Assembly (NCBI RefSeq): GCF_026155325.1
Contig: NZ_JAPFPW010000010.1
Location: 88,632 to 152,631 of the forward strand
DNA: 64,000 nt
DNA from: Desulfobotulus pelophilus
Lineage (GTDB): Bacteria; Desulfobacterota; Desulfobacteria; Desulfobacterales; ASO4-4
Direction of reading: 5' to 3'
Shown here one piece after another: positions 36,709-46,430 of the stretch (positions are counted from its first letter, which is position 1; each line of letters opens with the position of its first letter). Both the position numbers and the translations under genes were made by a program. The notes below the pieces were generated by a model that saw nothing but the letters and a program-made list of their open reading frames with translations, was not told where the DNA came from and made no database searches.

Positions 36709-38085
36709 ATGAGCTCTTATCAGGAAGCTTACAGCAAAAAAATGCGCCGCCCGGAAGAGGCTGTGCGACACATTCAGTCCGGAGACTGGGTTGATTACGG
36801 TAACTTTGCCTGTGCCCCCCTGACGCTGGATGCCGCTCTGGCCGAGCGTGTCGGTGAGCTGGAGAATGTCAAGGTAAGAGCCATGACATTCCCCGGTCTT
36901 GCCGCCGTTGCCAAAGCCGATCCCACGGCTACCCGATTCATTTACAACAACTGGCATTTTTCCGGTGGTGACCGTAAACTCCATGATGCCGGCAACTGCT
37001 TTTATGTCCCCTTCCTTTTTCATGAAGGTCCGGGCTACTATGACATCATTGATTCCGATGTTTTCTGCGTTGCCGTTGCTCCCATGGATTCCAGGGGATA
37101 TTTCAATTTCGGCTCCTCCAACTCCATACAGATGGCCGTGGCGCGGAGAGCCAAAAAAGTTATTGTGGAAATCAACCGCAGCATCCCCCACTGTTACGGT
37201 GGATTCAACGAGGGTATCCATATTGATCAGGTAGACATGATAGTGGAATCCGATCACAGACCCCTTTTCCAGCTGCCCTCCACCAATCCGTCAGAGATTG
37301 ACACCCGCATAGCAGGGCTGATCATGGAAGATATTCAGGATGGCTCCTGCATTCAGCTGGGTATTGGGGGTATGCCCAATGCCGTGGGCAAAATGATTGC
37401 GGAATCGGACCTGAAAGACCTTGGCGTACATACGGAAATGCTGGCCGACTCCTTTGTGGATATGTTTGAGGCGGGACGCATCACCTGCAAATATACCCGC
37501 TACTGTCCCGGTAAAATGGCCTACACCTTTGCACTGGGCTCCCAGAAGCTCTATGATTTTCTGGACCAGAACCCCTTCTGCGCCAGCTATTCCGTTGATT
37601 TTGTCAATAAGCCTTCCCATATCTCCATGAATGACAATATGGTTGCCATTAACAATGCGGTAGAAGTGGACCTTTTCGGTCAGGTGTCCAGCGAATCTTC
37701 AGGGTATCGCCACATTTCCGGAACAGGCGGTCAGTTTGACTACACCTTTGGTGCTTACCATGCCCCCGGCGGAAAGAGCTTCATCTGCCTTTCCTCCACA
37801 ACCAAAGACAAAAACGGCCATCTCATTTCCCGTATTCGCCCCACAATGGCACCGGGATCCATCATCACCGTTCCGAGAACTGTGGTGCACTGGGTGGTTA
37901 CGGAACATGGCAAGGTAAACCTCAAAGGAAAATCCACATGGGAAAGGGCCGAAGCCCTCATTTCCATCGCCCATCCGGACTTTCGTGACGAACTCATTCA
38001 GGAAGCCCAAAACATGGGAATCTGGCGTGCCGGTGACAGGAAAAACAGAATCCAGGTTCCGGGGAGCACATTAAAAAGCGCATGA
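36709..38085 (+). CDS. Acyl-CoA:acetate CoA-transferase, copy 2
   Basis: 458-residue paralogue of the enzyme at 28.8 kb, with the same landmarks: WVDYGNFACAPLTLDAAL near the N-terminus, LGIGGMPNAVGKM, catalytic Glu243 in VHTEMLADS, and SSESSGYRHISGTGGQFDY. AAGGAGG precedes ATG 36709. Differences concentrate in the N-terminal segment and in the linker before the GIGG motif, so the two copies may differ in acyl preference. It is followed after about 290 bases by an acyl-CoA dehydrogenase, suggesting activation followed by beta-oxidation of an organic acid. Confidence 0.9.
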   Translation: MSSYQEAYSKKMRRPEEAVRHIQSGDWVDYGNFACAPLTLDAALAERVGELENVKVRAMTFPGLAAVAKADPTATRFIYNNWHFSGGDRKLHDAGNCFYVPFLFHEGPGYYDIIDSDVFCVAVAPMDSRGYFNFGSSNSIQMAVARRAKKVIVEINRSIPHCYGGFNEGIHIDQVDMIVESDHRPLFQLPSTNPSEIDTRIAGLIMEDIQDGSCIQLGIGGMPNAVGKMIAESDLKDLGVHTEMLADSFVDMFEAGRITCKYTRYCPGKMAYTFALGSQKLYDFLDQNPFCASYSVDFVNKPSHISMNDNMVAINNAVEVDLFGQVSSESSGYRHISGTGGQFDYTFGAYHAPGGKSFICLSSTTKDKNGHLISRIRPTMAPGSIITVPRTVVHWVVTEHGKVNLKGKSTWERAEALISIAHPDFRDELIQEAQNMGIWRAGDRKNRIQVPGSTLKSA

Positions 38086-38150
38086 AATTCAATAAGATCT
38101 GGACCAAAGATTCCCGTAGTGTCAGACTGAACAGATCAAGGGCATTGCAA

Positions 38151-38171
38151 AAAACCATAAAACATGGTTTT
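38151..38171. promoter_or_regulatory. Palindromic AAAACCAT/ATGGTTTT site upstream of the acyl-CoA dehydrogenase
   Basis: AAAACCAT (38151-38158) and ATGGTTTT (38164-38171) are perfect arms separated by 5 bases. The half-sites match those at 30300-30335, where the spacing is 16 bases, one helical turn longer. I found no -24/-12 element between this site and the gene. Confidence 0.45.
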
Positions 38172-38374
38172 AGGGTTGAGTCATTGTTTTATTCCACTGT
38201 CCGGGCTCCAGCTCCGTGCCACGGCGAAAGCCTGAGCCCTTTGCATGGAATACCGGGAATCACCCGTCCCTTTCTGACTCCGGAAGTTTGCGCATATGCG
38301 GTGCCTGCCATCTGGATGACACCGCCTCCAAGTACCATAGATTCATTTACCAAAATCCCCAAAAGGAGATTCCA

Positions 38375-40174
38375 ATGGCCCAATTGATTGCTGACCGTCG
38401 CGATGTGGATTTTGTCCTTCATGAACAGTTTGAAGTGGCAGAGCTTGCCAAAAACGATGCCTTCGCCGAGTTCAACCGCAAAACCATCGACCTCATCGTT
38501 ACAGAGGCCCGGAACCTGGCCATCAAGGAAGTTCTTCCCCTGCAGAAAATCAGTGATGCGGGATGTGAATTTGACGCAGGCATTGTACGAGTGCCGGAGG
38601 CCTACCACAAAGTATACAAGACCTATTGTGAAGGTGAGTGGCTGGCCATGAGCGATTCTCCGGAATGGGGCGGACAGGGCATGCCTAAAGCCGTGGGACT
38701 GGCAGCCAATGAATATTTTTATGGCGCCTGCAACTCGTTCATGCTCTTCAACATGCTGACCCATGGTGCGGCACGGCTGGTGGAAAGTTTTGGAACGGAT
38801 GAGCAGAAAAAAGTCTACTTAAAAAATATGTATTCCGGTAAATGGTCCGGGACCATGCTTCTCACAGAACCCGATGCCGGATCTGACGTGGGTGCCCTCA
38901 CCACCGTTGCAAAGCGCAACCCCGATGGCACCTATTCCATCAGCGGATCTAAAATTTTCATCTCCGGCGGCGAACAGGATATGGTGGAAAACATCATCCA
39001 CCCCACCCTGGCCCGCATTGAAGGCGCACCTGCCGGAACCCGGGGCATATCCCTCTTCCTTGTTCCCAAATACCGTGTCAATCCGGATGGAACTCCCGGT
39101 GAATTCAACGATGTCGTCTGTACCGGCATTGAGCACAAAATGGGCCTGCACGGTAACAGCACCTGCTCCCTCACCCTGGGCGGCAAGGGCCAGTGCATCG
39201 GCACCCTCATCGGAGAAGAGAACAAGGGCATGGCGGCCATGTTCCAGATGATGAATGAAGCCCGCCAGATGGTAGGGCTTCAGGGCTTTGCCAATGCCAC
39301 CGCTTCCTTCACCTATGCGCTGGATTATGCCCGCCAGCGCATACAGACCAAGCACATGACCGATCCTCCCGAAGCAGGACCTGCTGCCATTATCCGCCAT
39401 CCGGATGTACGCAGACAGCTCATGCTCATGAAAAGCTATGTGGAAGGCATGCGCAGCCTGATCTATTTCAACGGTATGGTTCAGGACCAGCACCATCTTG
39501 CGGACAGTGCAGAAGAAAAAGAACGCCTGCGGAATCTTGAAGAGGTACTGACTCCCATCATCAAAGGCTACATTACGGATAAAGCCTTCGAAGTGTGTTC
39601 CCATGGGGTACAGGTTTACGGAGGGTACGGTTACATCGAAGAATATCCCGTTGCCCAGCTTCTCCGCGATACCCGGATTTTCCAGCTGTATGAAGGCACC
39701 AACGGTATCCAGTCCATCGACCTTGTGGGCCGCAAAATGGGCATGAAAAAAGGTACCGCATTCATGGCCTTTCTGGAAGAAATCCGCAAAACCATTGAAA
39801 TGGGCAAAGCCGTACCCAGCGTGAAACCTCTGGCAGACAATGTGGAAAAACTCTTTACTACCTATACGGAAACCGCTGCCATTCTGGGTAAGGCAGCGGG
39901 CAGTGAGAAGGTTCTGGATGCCTTTGCCTTCACCCATCCCTTCCTTGAGGCAACGGGCGACCTTACCATGGCCTGGATGCTTCTGTGGAGGGCTGCTGTT
40001 GCCGCACCGAAAATCGGACAGAAGAAAAAAGATGATCTTTTCTATAACGGTCAGGTAACCACCGCCCGTTTCTTCATCAATACCCAGCTGCCCATCACAG
40101 CGGGCAGGCTGGCCGCCATCCAGGTAATGGACGGAGCTGCCATTGCCATGGAAGATGCTTCCTTCGGCGGATAA
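38375..40174 (+). CDS. Acyl-CoA dehydrogenase (long, ~600-residue type)
   Basis: FAD enzyme of 599 residues that introduces the alpha,beta double bond into an acyl-CoA. It belongs to the longer group with an extra C-terminal domain, which includes DmdC-like and fatty-acid dehydrogenases common in Desulfobacterota. Visible motifs are LLTEPDAGSDVGAL, the KIFISGGEQD region, and LYEGTNGIQSIDLVGRKM near the end of the core, with the candidate catalytic Glu. AAGGAG lies six bases before ATG 38375; the longer frame is rejected. It is predicted to act on the product of the neighbouring CoA-transferase. The acyl chain is unknown. Confidence 0.92.
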   Translation: MAQLIADRRDVDFVLHEQFEVAELAKNDAFAEFNRKTIDLIVTEARNLAIKEVLPLQKISDAGCEFDAGIVRVPEAYHKVYKTYCEGEWLAMSDSPEWGGQGMPKAVGLAANEYFYGACNSFMLFNMLTHGAARLVESFGTDEQKKVYLKNMYSGKWSGTMLLTEPDAGSDVGALTTVAKRNPDGTYSISGSKIFISGGEQDMVENIIHPTLARIEGAPAGTRGISLFLVPKYRVNPDGTPGEFNDVVCTGIEHKMGLHGNSTCSLTLGGKGQCIGTLIGEENKGMAAMFQMMNEARQMVGLQGFANATASFTYALDYARQRIQTKHMTDPPEAGPAAIIRHPDVRRQLMLMKSYVEGMRSLIYFNGMVQDQHHLADSAEEKERLRNLEEVLTPIIKGYITDKAFEVCSHGVQVYGGYGYIEEYPVAQLLRDTRIFQLYEGTNGIQSIDLVGRKMGMKKGTAFMAFLEEIRKTIEMGKAVPSVKPLADNVEKLFTTYTETAAILGKAAGSEKVLDAFAFTHPFLEATGDLTMAWMLLWRAAVAAPKIGQKKKDDLFYNGQVTTARFFINTQLPITAGRLAAIQVMDGAAIAMEDASFGG

Positions 40175-40184
40175 CAAAACGAAT

Positions 40185-40218
40185 AAAGCCGGAGACCTCT
40201 GCAAGAGGTTCCGGCTTT
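40185..40218 (+). terminator. Hairpin after the acyl-CoA dehydrogenase
   Basis: AAAGCCGGAGACCTCT pairs with AGAGGTTCCGGCTTT, with one bulged G. It begins about 10 bases after the stop. Confidence 0.75.
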
Positions 40219-40256
40219 CCCCCATGACTTCCGACAACGCCCCCGCCGGAAGTCGT

Positions 40257-40296
40257 ATGCCGATGCATCCTCCCCGGTGCATCGGCATCTTTTTTC
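40257..40296 (+). terminator. Second, T-run terminator between convergent genes
   Basis: Perfect 11-bp arms ATGCCGATGCA (40257-40267) and TGCATCGGCAT (40278-40288) are followed by CTTTTTTC. It lies between the converging dehydrogenase and histidine kinase genes and can serve both. A third small hairpin (ACTTCCG/CGGAAGT) lies just before it. Confidence 0.85.
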
Positions 40297-43200
40297 ACCC
40301 CCCCCCATCCTGACTCTGGAGGGCCATGCGAACAGCCCTTGCAATATCCTTACGCACTACCGGCTTCATGACACAGTCCACAATTCCACCCTTCCGAAGG
40401 GTCTCCCTGCCCAGAGGATCGCTGAATCCGGAACAAAGAATGACAGGAAAACCGGGACGTATTTTCTGTATCTCTGCCGCCAGAACCGTTCCGGTCATTT
40501 TTGGCATGGTCTGATCCGTAATCAGCAGATCAAAATCATCCGGCATACGCCGGAAAATTTCCAGGGCCTCACTGCTGGACCAGCATCCAGTGACCTCGTA
40601 TCCCAGACCTGTCAGGGTATCCTGCAGCATTTCCACAATCAGATCCTCGTCATCCACCAGAAGAATGTGCTCCCTGCCACCCGCTATAATCTCCTGACCG
40701 TCATCACCCAGACTGCGCTCCTCCATCTCTGCAACGGGAAAATACACGGTGAAAAGGCTGCCTTTGCCCGGCGTACTGCTGACCTGTATGTCTCCGCCGC
40801 AACCCGTAACAATACCATGGACCGTAGCCAGACCGAGCCCCGTTCCCTTTCCCTGTTCCTTGGTCGTAAAGTAGGGGTCAAACATCCTTTCCATGGTAAG
40901 GGCATCCATACCCATACCCGTATCCCCCACCGTCAGCACCTGCCATCTGCCCGCACGGATAGCCGTCGGATGCGCATCCAGAAAGGTGCCTTCCGAAAGA
41001 GTTATGGTTTTCAGCCCCACACACATAACCCCCCCGTCTTCCATGGCATGGTACGCGTTGGTGCACAGGTTCATCACCACCTGATGAATCTGAGTGGGAT
41101 CGGCCAGAATGCGGGCATCTCCGGCTTCAATATCATGGCGGATTTCCACCGTAGACGGAATGGACGCCCTCAGAAGCTTTAAGGCTTCCTTCACGATGGA
41201 ATGGACATAAATGGTGCGGCGTTCCGTATCACTTCTGCGGCTGAAGGTAAGAATCTGCCAGACCAGCTCCCTTGCCCTGTGAGCCGCAGAAAAAATACTT
41301 TTCAGATATCTGTGTTCAATACGGTCTGAATCGATACTTTCCAGAGCCAGTTCCGTGAATCCAATGATGGGGAAAAGAATATTATTAAAATCATGGGCAA
41401 TACCACCGGCAAGCGTACCGATGGCCTCCATTTTCTGGGCCTGACGAAGCTGACGCTCCAGGTTCCGCTCCAGGCTCACGTCCCTCTTAACAGCCACAAA
41501 GTTGATAATATTTCCCGCATTATCCAGAATGGGGGAAATACTGACTTCCTCATCGTAACAGGACCCATCCCGTTTCCGGTTGGTAATGTACCCCTGCCAC
41601 ACCCGGCCGGCAAAAAGGGTCTGCCACATTTCATCATAGAAACTTTTACCATGGTAACCACTCTTCAGGATGGCTGGTGTTTTTCCCATTACCTCATCCC
41701 GATGCCATCCTGTGATACGCTCGAATGCAGGGTTCACATAAAGAATATTGGCTTGGCGGTCAGTGACCAGAATGCTTTCCGCCACCTGCTCAATGGCTGC
41801 GGAAAGCCGTATACGGTCCACTTCGGCATGGATACGTCCCGTCACATCCGATGCAACGCCGGAGGCTCCCACTACCGTACCCGACGTATCCCACAAAGGA
41901 GACCCGCTGATTTCAAAATATCGTTCGCCTATCTCTACCGTAATGGAAACGCTATCGCCCCCAAGTACTTTCTCAATACTTCTGAGCATCGGGGGCAGGT
42001 CTGCGTATCGCTCCTTCGTCAGGACCCCCACAAAACCATTGGCAGGCATCACAACGGACTGCGTTCCCTTCCCTTCAAAAAGAGAAATACGGCCTTCCGC
42101 ATCCATAGCCCATAAGATCACCGGAAGATTGGCCAGTACGCTGTGAAGCCGACCTTTTGTTTCAACAAGGGAATGCTCTCCCTTTACCTGCTCGGAAACA
42201 TCATCCAGTCCCACCACAATCATATCCAGCTCGCCATCCTCACGCCACAGGGTGGCTGCATTGATGGAAAGATAGATTCGCCGTCCCCTGCCTTCAACCA
42301 TGGTATGGCGTATGTTATAAATGGGCTGCCGCCGCTCCCTGGCGAGAAAAAAGATTCTTTCTTCTCTGGGAACAGGACGGAGCTCATAATCCGTGATCTC
42401 CCAGCTGTCATCGGCAAAAGTCCGTTCCAGAACCTCAGCGATGTCCATACCCAGAATTTCCGTAATCTTCTGATTGGCAAAGATAATACGCCCCTGAGGA
42501 TTCAGGGCCAGAATCCCGGCAGGGCTGGTCTCAACAACCTTGGAAAGAAAGGAACGCTCCTTGCGCAGCTGATACTCTGCTTCCCGAATATGATCAATGC
42601 CACGTACCACGGAAAGAATATGGGGGTCACCGTGAAGAAGGGTACGGGAAGCTGACACCAGAGCATGGATGATGCGGCCGTCTTTAGCCCGGAAGCGGGT
42701 CTCATAGTTTTCTATCTTCCCCTCGCTGCGTACCCGTTCAAGAACCGTATCCCGATCTGCCCTCTCTGCCCAAAGCTGTAAATCCGCTGTGGTCCTGCCC
42801 CGCACCTCCTCGGCCGCAAAACCCGTCATGCGGACAAAGCCGTCATTCACATCCACCAGCATATAATCCGACAGCCTTGTGAGGATAACGGCATCCGGTA
42901 TGGTCTTGAATGCCACCCGGAAACGGCTTTCACTTTCCTTCAGGGCTCTGGTTGTCAGTACTTTACGAATGGCCAGAGAAAAGAGATCGGCCAGTTTCTC
43001 CATCACCCTGAGATCCGCATCCGTATACGGAAGATAACCATCGCCAATGGTGATCTGTCCCACCATGGCATCTCCTGCCATGGCAGAAACAGAAAGGAGG
43101 CAGGAAACGGGCATCTGGCCGTCACGGGTCGGTATGGACAGGGTTCGACCACTGTCACCACCATTGGCGTACAGGGGTTGCCCATGCCGCAGCACTTCGC

Positions 43201-44050
43201 CCCACACTCCGGAAAAATGTTCCAGAACAAGGGCCTCCGGCCTTATGATATGGCGGGAATTCAACTGGCCAGAGCCCACAGGGCATACCAGATGTCCCGT
43301 CAGAGGATCCAGATACCCTGCATAACCAAGACGACTTCCCGTCAGCTCATAGGCCGCTTCCAGTACATAAGAAGCCACCTCCTCCATATTGCCTGCAAGA
43401 ATCAGGGAACGGGAATACCGGGCAAAAATCTCATCCACGCGGGATTTTCTGGACAGGGCTGTTTCCGCATGGGCTCTCGCCCTCAATTCACCCTTCATCC
43501 ACAGGGACTGCCAGACAAAATAGAAGATGAGAATCATAAAAAGGGCCACGGAAACAGCCACAAACAGCAAAATCATGGGAAGACCCGCACCTGGGTGCCG
43601 GGCCATAAAAACGGCAAGCGTCCGTGTTTCAGAAAGAGACGTCGTTATTTGAAAAAGGGCTGGTGCATCGGGAAAGGAAAGCAGCTTTTCCACCCTGTAT
43701 ACATCTTCAGCAGGGAAATGAAAAAAATGATCCGGTATCCATGGGAGGTGGGGAGCCGCATCCATAAGAAGCTGAATCTCTCCCCCTTCCTTTCCGTAAA
43801 GGCGTATCCCCAGAATTCTGGGATCCTCCTTCACAAGGGCATGGAGAGCCGGTGAAAATTTTTCCACCTGGCCTTCTTCCGAGGCAAGCAGATGACTGAT
43901 GACCCTTGCCATACGCTTTGCATTATCACGGAAATCCTTCTCCATCTGCCCGTTCAGGCGGACCACAGAGACAACAGAAACCCCTATCAGCAACAAAAAA
44001 GCAACCGCCGGTATTCCCCAGCCTTTTGCATTCCTTCTCAGCCATGCCAT
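40295..44050 (-). CDS. Hybrid sensor histidine kinase (2 TM, GAF, four PAS, HisKA, HATPase, receiver)
   Basis: 1251-residue membrane sensor kinase. Two transmembrane helices (about 13-32 and 158-182) bracket a periplasmic sensor region. They are followed by a GAF domain (about 215-365), four successive PAS domains (about 375-870), and a HisKA domain with the phospho-His in GGIAHDFNNIL. The ATPase domain has G boxes VGDTGMGMD and GKGTGLGLATV. The C-terminal receiver has its phospho-acceptor Asp in DLLITDQTMPKMTG. No DNA-binding domain or adjacent response regulator is present, so the output partner is unknown. The start ATG 44050 precedes a hydrophobic segment directly. Confidence 0.93.
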   Translation of the reverse strand: MAWLRRNAKGWGIPAVAFLLLIGVSVVSVVRLNGQMEKDFRDNAKRMARVISHLLASEEGQVEKFSPALHALVKEDPRILGIRLYGKEGGEIQLLMDAAPHLPWIPDHFFHFPAEDVYRVEKLLSFPDAPALFQITTSLSETRTLAVFMARHPGAGLPMILLFVAVSVALFMILIFYFVWQSLWMKGELRARAHAETALSRKSRVDEIFARYSRSLILAGNMEEVASYVLEAAYELTGSRLGYAGYLDPLTGHLVCPVGSGQLNSRHIIRPEALVLEHFSGVWGEVLRHGQPLYANGGDSGRTLSIPTRDGQMPVSCLLSVSAMAGDAMVGQITIGDGYLPYTDADLRVMEKLADLFSLAIRKVLTTRALKESESRFRVAFKTIPDAVILTRLSDYMLVDVNDGFVRMTGFAAEEVRGRTTADLQLWAERADRDTVLERVRSEGKIENYETRFRAKDGRIIHALVSASRTLLHGDPHILSVVRGIDHIREAEYQLRKERSFLSKVVETSPAGILALNPQGRIIFANQKITEILGMDIAEVLERTFADDSWEITDYELRPVPREERIFFLARERRQPIYNIRHTMVEGRGRRIYLSINAATLWREDGELDMIVVGLDDVSEQVKGEHSLVETKGRLHSVLANLPVILWAMDAEGRISLFEGKGTQSVVMPANGFVGVLTKERYADLPPMLRSIEKVLGGDSVSITVEIGERYFEISGSPLWDTSGTVVGASGVASDVTGRIHAEVDRIRLSAAIEQVAESILVTDRQANILYVNPAFERITGWHRDEVMGKTPAILKSGYHGKSFYDEMWQTLFAGRVWQGYITNRKRDGSCYDEEVSISPILDNAGNIINFVAVKRDVSLERNLERQLRQAQKMEAIGTLAGGIAHDFNNILFPIIGFTELALESIDSDRIEHRYLKSIFSAAHRARELVWQILTFSRRSDTERRTIYVHSIVKEALKLLRASIPSTVEIRHDIEAGDARILADPTQIHQVVMNLCTNAYHAMEDGGVMCVGLKTITLSEGTFLDAHPTAIRAGRWQVLTVGDTGMGMDALTMERMFDPYFTTKEQGKGTGLGLATVHGIVTGCGGDIQVSSTPGKGSLFTVYFPVAEMEERSLGDDGQEIIAGGREHILLVDDEDLIVEMLQDTLTGLGYEVTGCWSSSEALEIFRRMPDDFDLLITDQTMPKMTGTVLAAEIQKIRPGFPVILCSGFSDPLGRETLRKGGIVDCVMKPVVRKDIARAVRMALQSQDGGG

Positions 44051-44255
44051 TACCTGTGTATCCTCTGCAATAGTTCACGGGTACCCGGTCCAAAAGGACT
44101 CTCCGGTCTGCGTGCAAAAAACCGGCCCGCAATTCAGGCCTCCCTCCGAGAGAAACCATGCCGGGCACCTTGCATACAAAACGTTTGATAAGGAACACAG
44201 ACACCGGCGAAAGTCAAGTTTTCCCAAAAGAAAACAGGCATTTTCCAAAAAAAAT

Positions 44256-44585
44256 TCAGAACTCACTATAGTGAAAAATTTCAAAATCAGAATCCATAAG
44301 CTCCGCAGCAACAAAAGAATCTGCCAAACCAATCAAATTATCTGCCATGGAATTCACATGGGCTGTCTCATTGCCCACCAAGGAAAATCCGATTTCCGCA
44401 CGCTGGTGAATATCCTGACTGGCTACCTCGGCAATGGCTGCATTACAATGTTTTTTCAATTGTGCCATCAGACTACGGACAATTCCCCTCTTCTCCTTGA
44501 GGGAACGGCAGCCATGAAGCCTGTACACCAGTATACCCACAGCACAGACCATTCCCTTACCCTTTGCCGGTCTCTGATTTCTCAT
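44256..44585 (-). CDS. DUF503 family protein (YlxP-like)
   Basis: 109-residue cytosolic protein. The core LHGCRSLKEKRGIVRSLMAQLKK and VASQDIHQRAEIGFSLVGN matches the DUF503/YlxP family, often found near translation genes; its biochemical role is unsettled. A very good GGAGG site six bases before ATG 44585 supports the first Met over the internal one at residue 12. The stop overlaps a CACTATAGTG palindrome, and a GTTTTC/GAAAAC hairpin lies downstream. Confidence 0.85.
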   Translation of the reverse strand: MRNQRPAKGKGMVCAVGILVYRLHGCRSLKEKRGIVRSLMAQLKKHCNAAIAEVASQDIHQRAEIGFSLVGNETAHVNSMADNLIGLADSFVAAELMDSDFEIFHYSEF

Positions 44586-44705
44586 TTCTTTCCTCCACAG
44601 TAAACAAGTCCCTTCTTCGTTCAGCCCTGAGCCCTCCCATCGGTTTTTTCCAGCTTACCCTTCTTGGCTCCTTCCTGCAGCTTTTGTTTTCTCCCGCATA
44701 AAGAC

Positions 44706-44736
44706 AAAAAAAAAGACCAGCCGAAGCTGATCTTTT
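44706..44736 (-). terminator. Terminator of the pgsA-tRNA transcript
   Basis: On the minus strand AAAAGATCAGC-TTCG-GCTGGTCTTTT forms an 11-bp stem with a stable UUCG loop, followed by a long T-run. It lies directly after tRNA-Cys. Confidence 0.9.
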
Positions 44737-44747
44737 CATATTTTTTT

Positions 44748-44822
44748 TGGAGGCGGCACCCGGATTTGAACCGGGGAATAAAGGCTTTGCAGGCCTCTGC
44801 CTTACCACTTGGCTATGCCGCC
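44748..44822 (-). tRNA. tRNA-Cys (anticodon GCA), CCA encoded
   Basis: The minus strand begins GGCGGCATAGCCAAGTGG and ends GGTGCCGCC-T-CCA. Acceptor and T stems (CCCCGG/CCGGG) pair, and the anticodon loop reads CTGCAAA. The 75 bases include CCA. Confidence 0.95.
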
Positions 44823-44829
44823 ATAAAAA

Positions 44830-44904
<75 letters not shown>

Positions 44905-44988
44905 TCAGTGAGAACGGGACTGTATTTAAGAAATCCCGATCTGTATGTCAATTGAAAAATGCACTCTTATCAAAAACCCAACAGAAAT

Positions 44989-45555
44989 TCAGGCAAGCTG
45001 TCTGCGGGCGCGCAGGCCATAATCCACACCAGACCAGATGGTGAGTGCCAGAGCAACCCAGAGAACCCATGTGCCAACCATATGGAAATCCAGGCCGAAA
45101 TAAGGATAATGCAACAGTAAAGGAATAATGGCTCCGATCTGAAAACCCGTTTTCCATTTAGCCACGTTTGTTGCTGCCACATCAGCACCACTGGAAGCCA
45201 GAATACTGCGAAGGCCGGTAATGGCAAGCTCCCTCCCGATAATAAGGCAAACAATCCACCCTTCCACACGGCCAAGACTTACCAGCATGATAAAAGCACT
45301 GGATATCAAAAGCTTATCCGCAAGAGGGTCCATAATTTTACCAAACTGGGAAATCAGACCCATGCGGCGGGCCATGAAACCATCCAGAAAATCCGTTATG
45401 GATGCCAGGGAAAAAACCAGAGCGGCAAAAAAAGCTGCCCATTTGCTGGGACTGAGCAGGATAACCACAAGAAGAGGAACAGATGCCACCCTGTATAACG
45501 TAAGGGCATTGGGATGGAGAACCTTTTCCACCCAGGGTTTACCTTCCAGTGTCAT
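44989..45555 (-). CDS. pgsA: CDP-diacylglycerol-glycerol-3-phosphate 3-phosphatidyltransferase
   Basis: Integral membrane enzyme making phosphatidylglycerophosphate, the committed step to phosphatidylglycerol and cardiolipin. The 188 residues carry the complete CDP-alcohol phosphotransferase motif D-G-x2-A-R-x8-G-x3-D-x3-D within DFLDGFMARRMGLISQFGKI and the following MDPLAD. Several hydrophobic helices are present, and the N-terminus has the usual NALTLYRVASVPLL. ATG 45555 has AAAGG upstream. Probably co-transcribed with tRNA-Gly and tRNA-Cys, as in gamma-proteobacteria. Confidence 0.95.
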   Translation of the reverse strand: MTLEGKPWVEKVLHPNALTLYRVASVPLLVVILLSPSKWAAFFAALVFSLASITDFLDGFMARRMGLISQFGKIMDPLADKLLISSAFIMLVSLGRVEGWIVCLIIGRELAITGLRSILASSGADVAATNVAKWKTGFQIGAIIPLLLHYPYFGLDFHMVGTWVLWVALALTIWSGVDYGLRARRQLA

Positions 45556-45768
45556 GTGAAAAAACCTTTAATTGTTGTGTCGTTGGCCCAGCGGGCATTT
45601 CTTTCACAGCCCATGCAGACTTGACTTCTGCATCACTTGGTTACACAATCGCATGTCTCTTTGCAACAGTCCTGATAAAGTTTTGCCTGATTACACCCGG
45701 AAACATAAGAAAAAGGACTCCGCAAATCGCTTCTTTCCGCATCAGCCCCCCCAGAACCAGGAGTATCC

Positions 45769-45972
45769 ATGAATCAGGAAGAAATCATTTCTCTGCAAAC
45801 CCGCATAGCTTATCAGGAAAAACTGCTGCAGGAACTCAGTGATGTGATCTTTGAACAGCAGAAGGAAATAGACCGGATTCAGCACCTGTACAAAATGCTG
45901 GACCACCGCCTGCAGTCTCTGGCGGAGAATGCCAGCCAGAATCCGGCCAGTGAAAAACCACCCCATTATTAA
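45769..45972 (+). CDS. slyX: SlyX family protein
   Basis: 67-residue coiled-coil protein. The heptad-rich stretch ISLQTRIAYQEKLLQELSDV and the family-typical basic/aromatic end (SEKPPHY) identify SlyX. The function is unknown. AGGAG precedes ATG 45769. It is divergent from pgsA. Confidence 0.85.
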   Translation: MNQEEIISLQTRIAYQEKLLQELSDVIFEQQKEIDRIQHLYKMLDHRLQSLAENASQNPASEKPPHY

Positions 45973-46048
45973 AGCACCACGCTCATATAATGGAATACCA
46001 CCTGCGAAACCCGGTTTTTAAAATTTCCATACAGGAATTCTGCACACT

Positions 46049-46067
46049 CTGTTACAAATTGTAACAG
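46049..46067. promoter_or_regulatory. 19-bp perfect palindrome, candidate operator of the RND efflux operon
   Basis: CTGTTACAAATTGTAACAG has 9-bp perfect arms around a single base and lies in the 458-base gap between slyX and the efflux operon. A -10-like TATATA follows at about 46100. It looks like a site for a TetR/AcrR- or MarR-type repressor, but no such gene is in the window. The rest of the gap holds no supportable gene. Confidence 0.55.
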
Positions 46068-46430
46068 ACTCCACACAGACACAACCTTGCCCAATCCCTA
46101 TATATACCGCAGATCAGCCGGGCATGGTATAAAAAACGGCCACCCTGAAGAGCAAGGATGGAAACATTTTCAGCAAAAGGGGAAACGCTTCCCATCCTTT
46201 CTTCGTATAAACCAACAACCGGGTTCATACTGCCAACACCCTCTTCTCCTGAACACGGAACCCCGGCATAACGACAGCCCAATACCCTTGACAGGTATTT
46301 TTCACCGTAACCCTTCAAGAAAGAGCAAACCTTGTCCATGCACAGAATCCCTTCTTTTTCTGCCAGAAAACCCGGCCGGTTGCATACAGCAAGGTCTCAG
46401 AACCTCCTCCGCAGAAGGGCTTTCTCTCCT

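Noticed and set aside
38151..38171. Intrinsic terminator after CoA-transferase 2
   Set aside because: The stem is AT-rich with no T-run after a GC stem. The half-sites match the dyad at 30300, so a protein-binding site is more likely.
38819..40288. 489-codon minus-strand frame opposite the acyl-CoA dehydrogenase
   Set aside because: Gly/Phe/His-rich shadow. The plus strand has all dehydrogenase motifs and a strong ribosome site.
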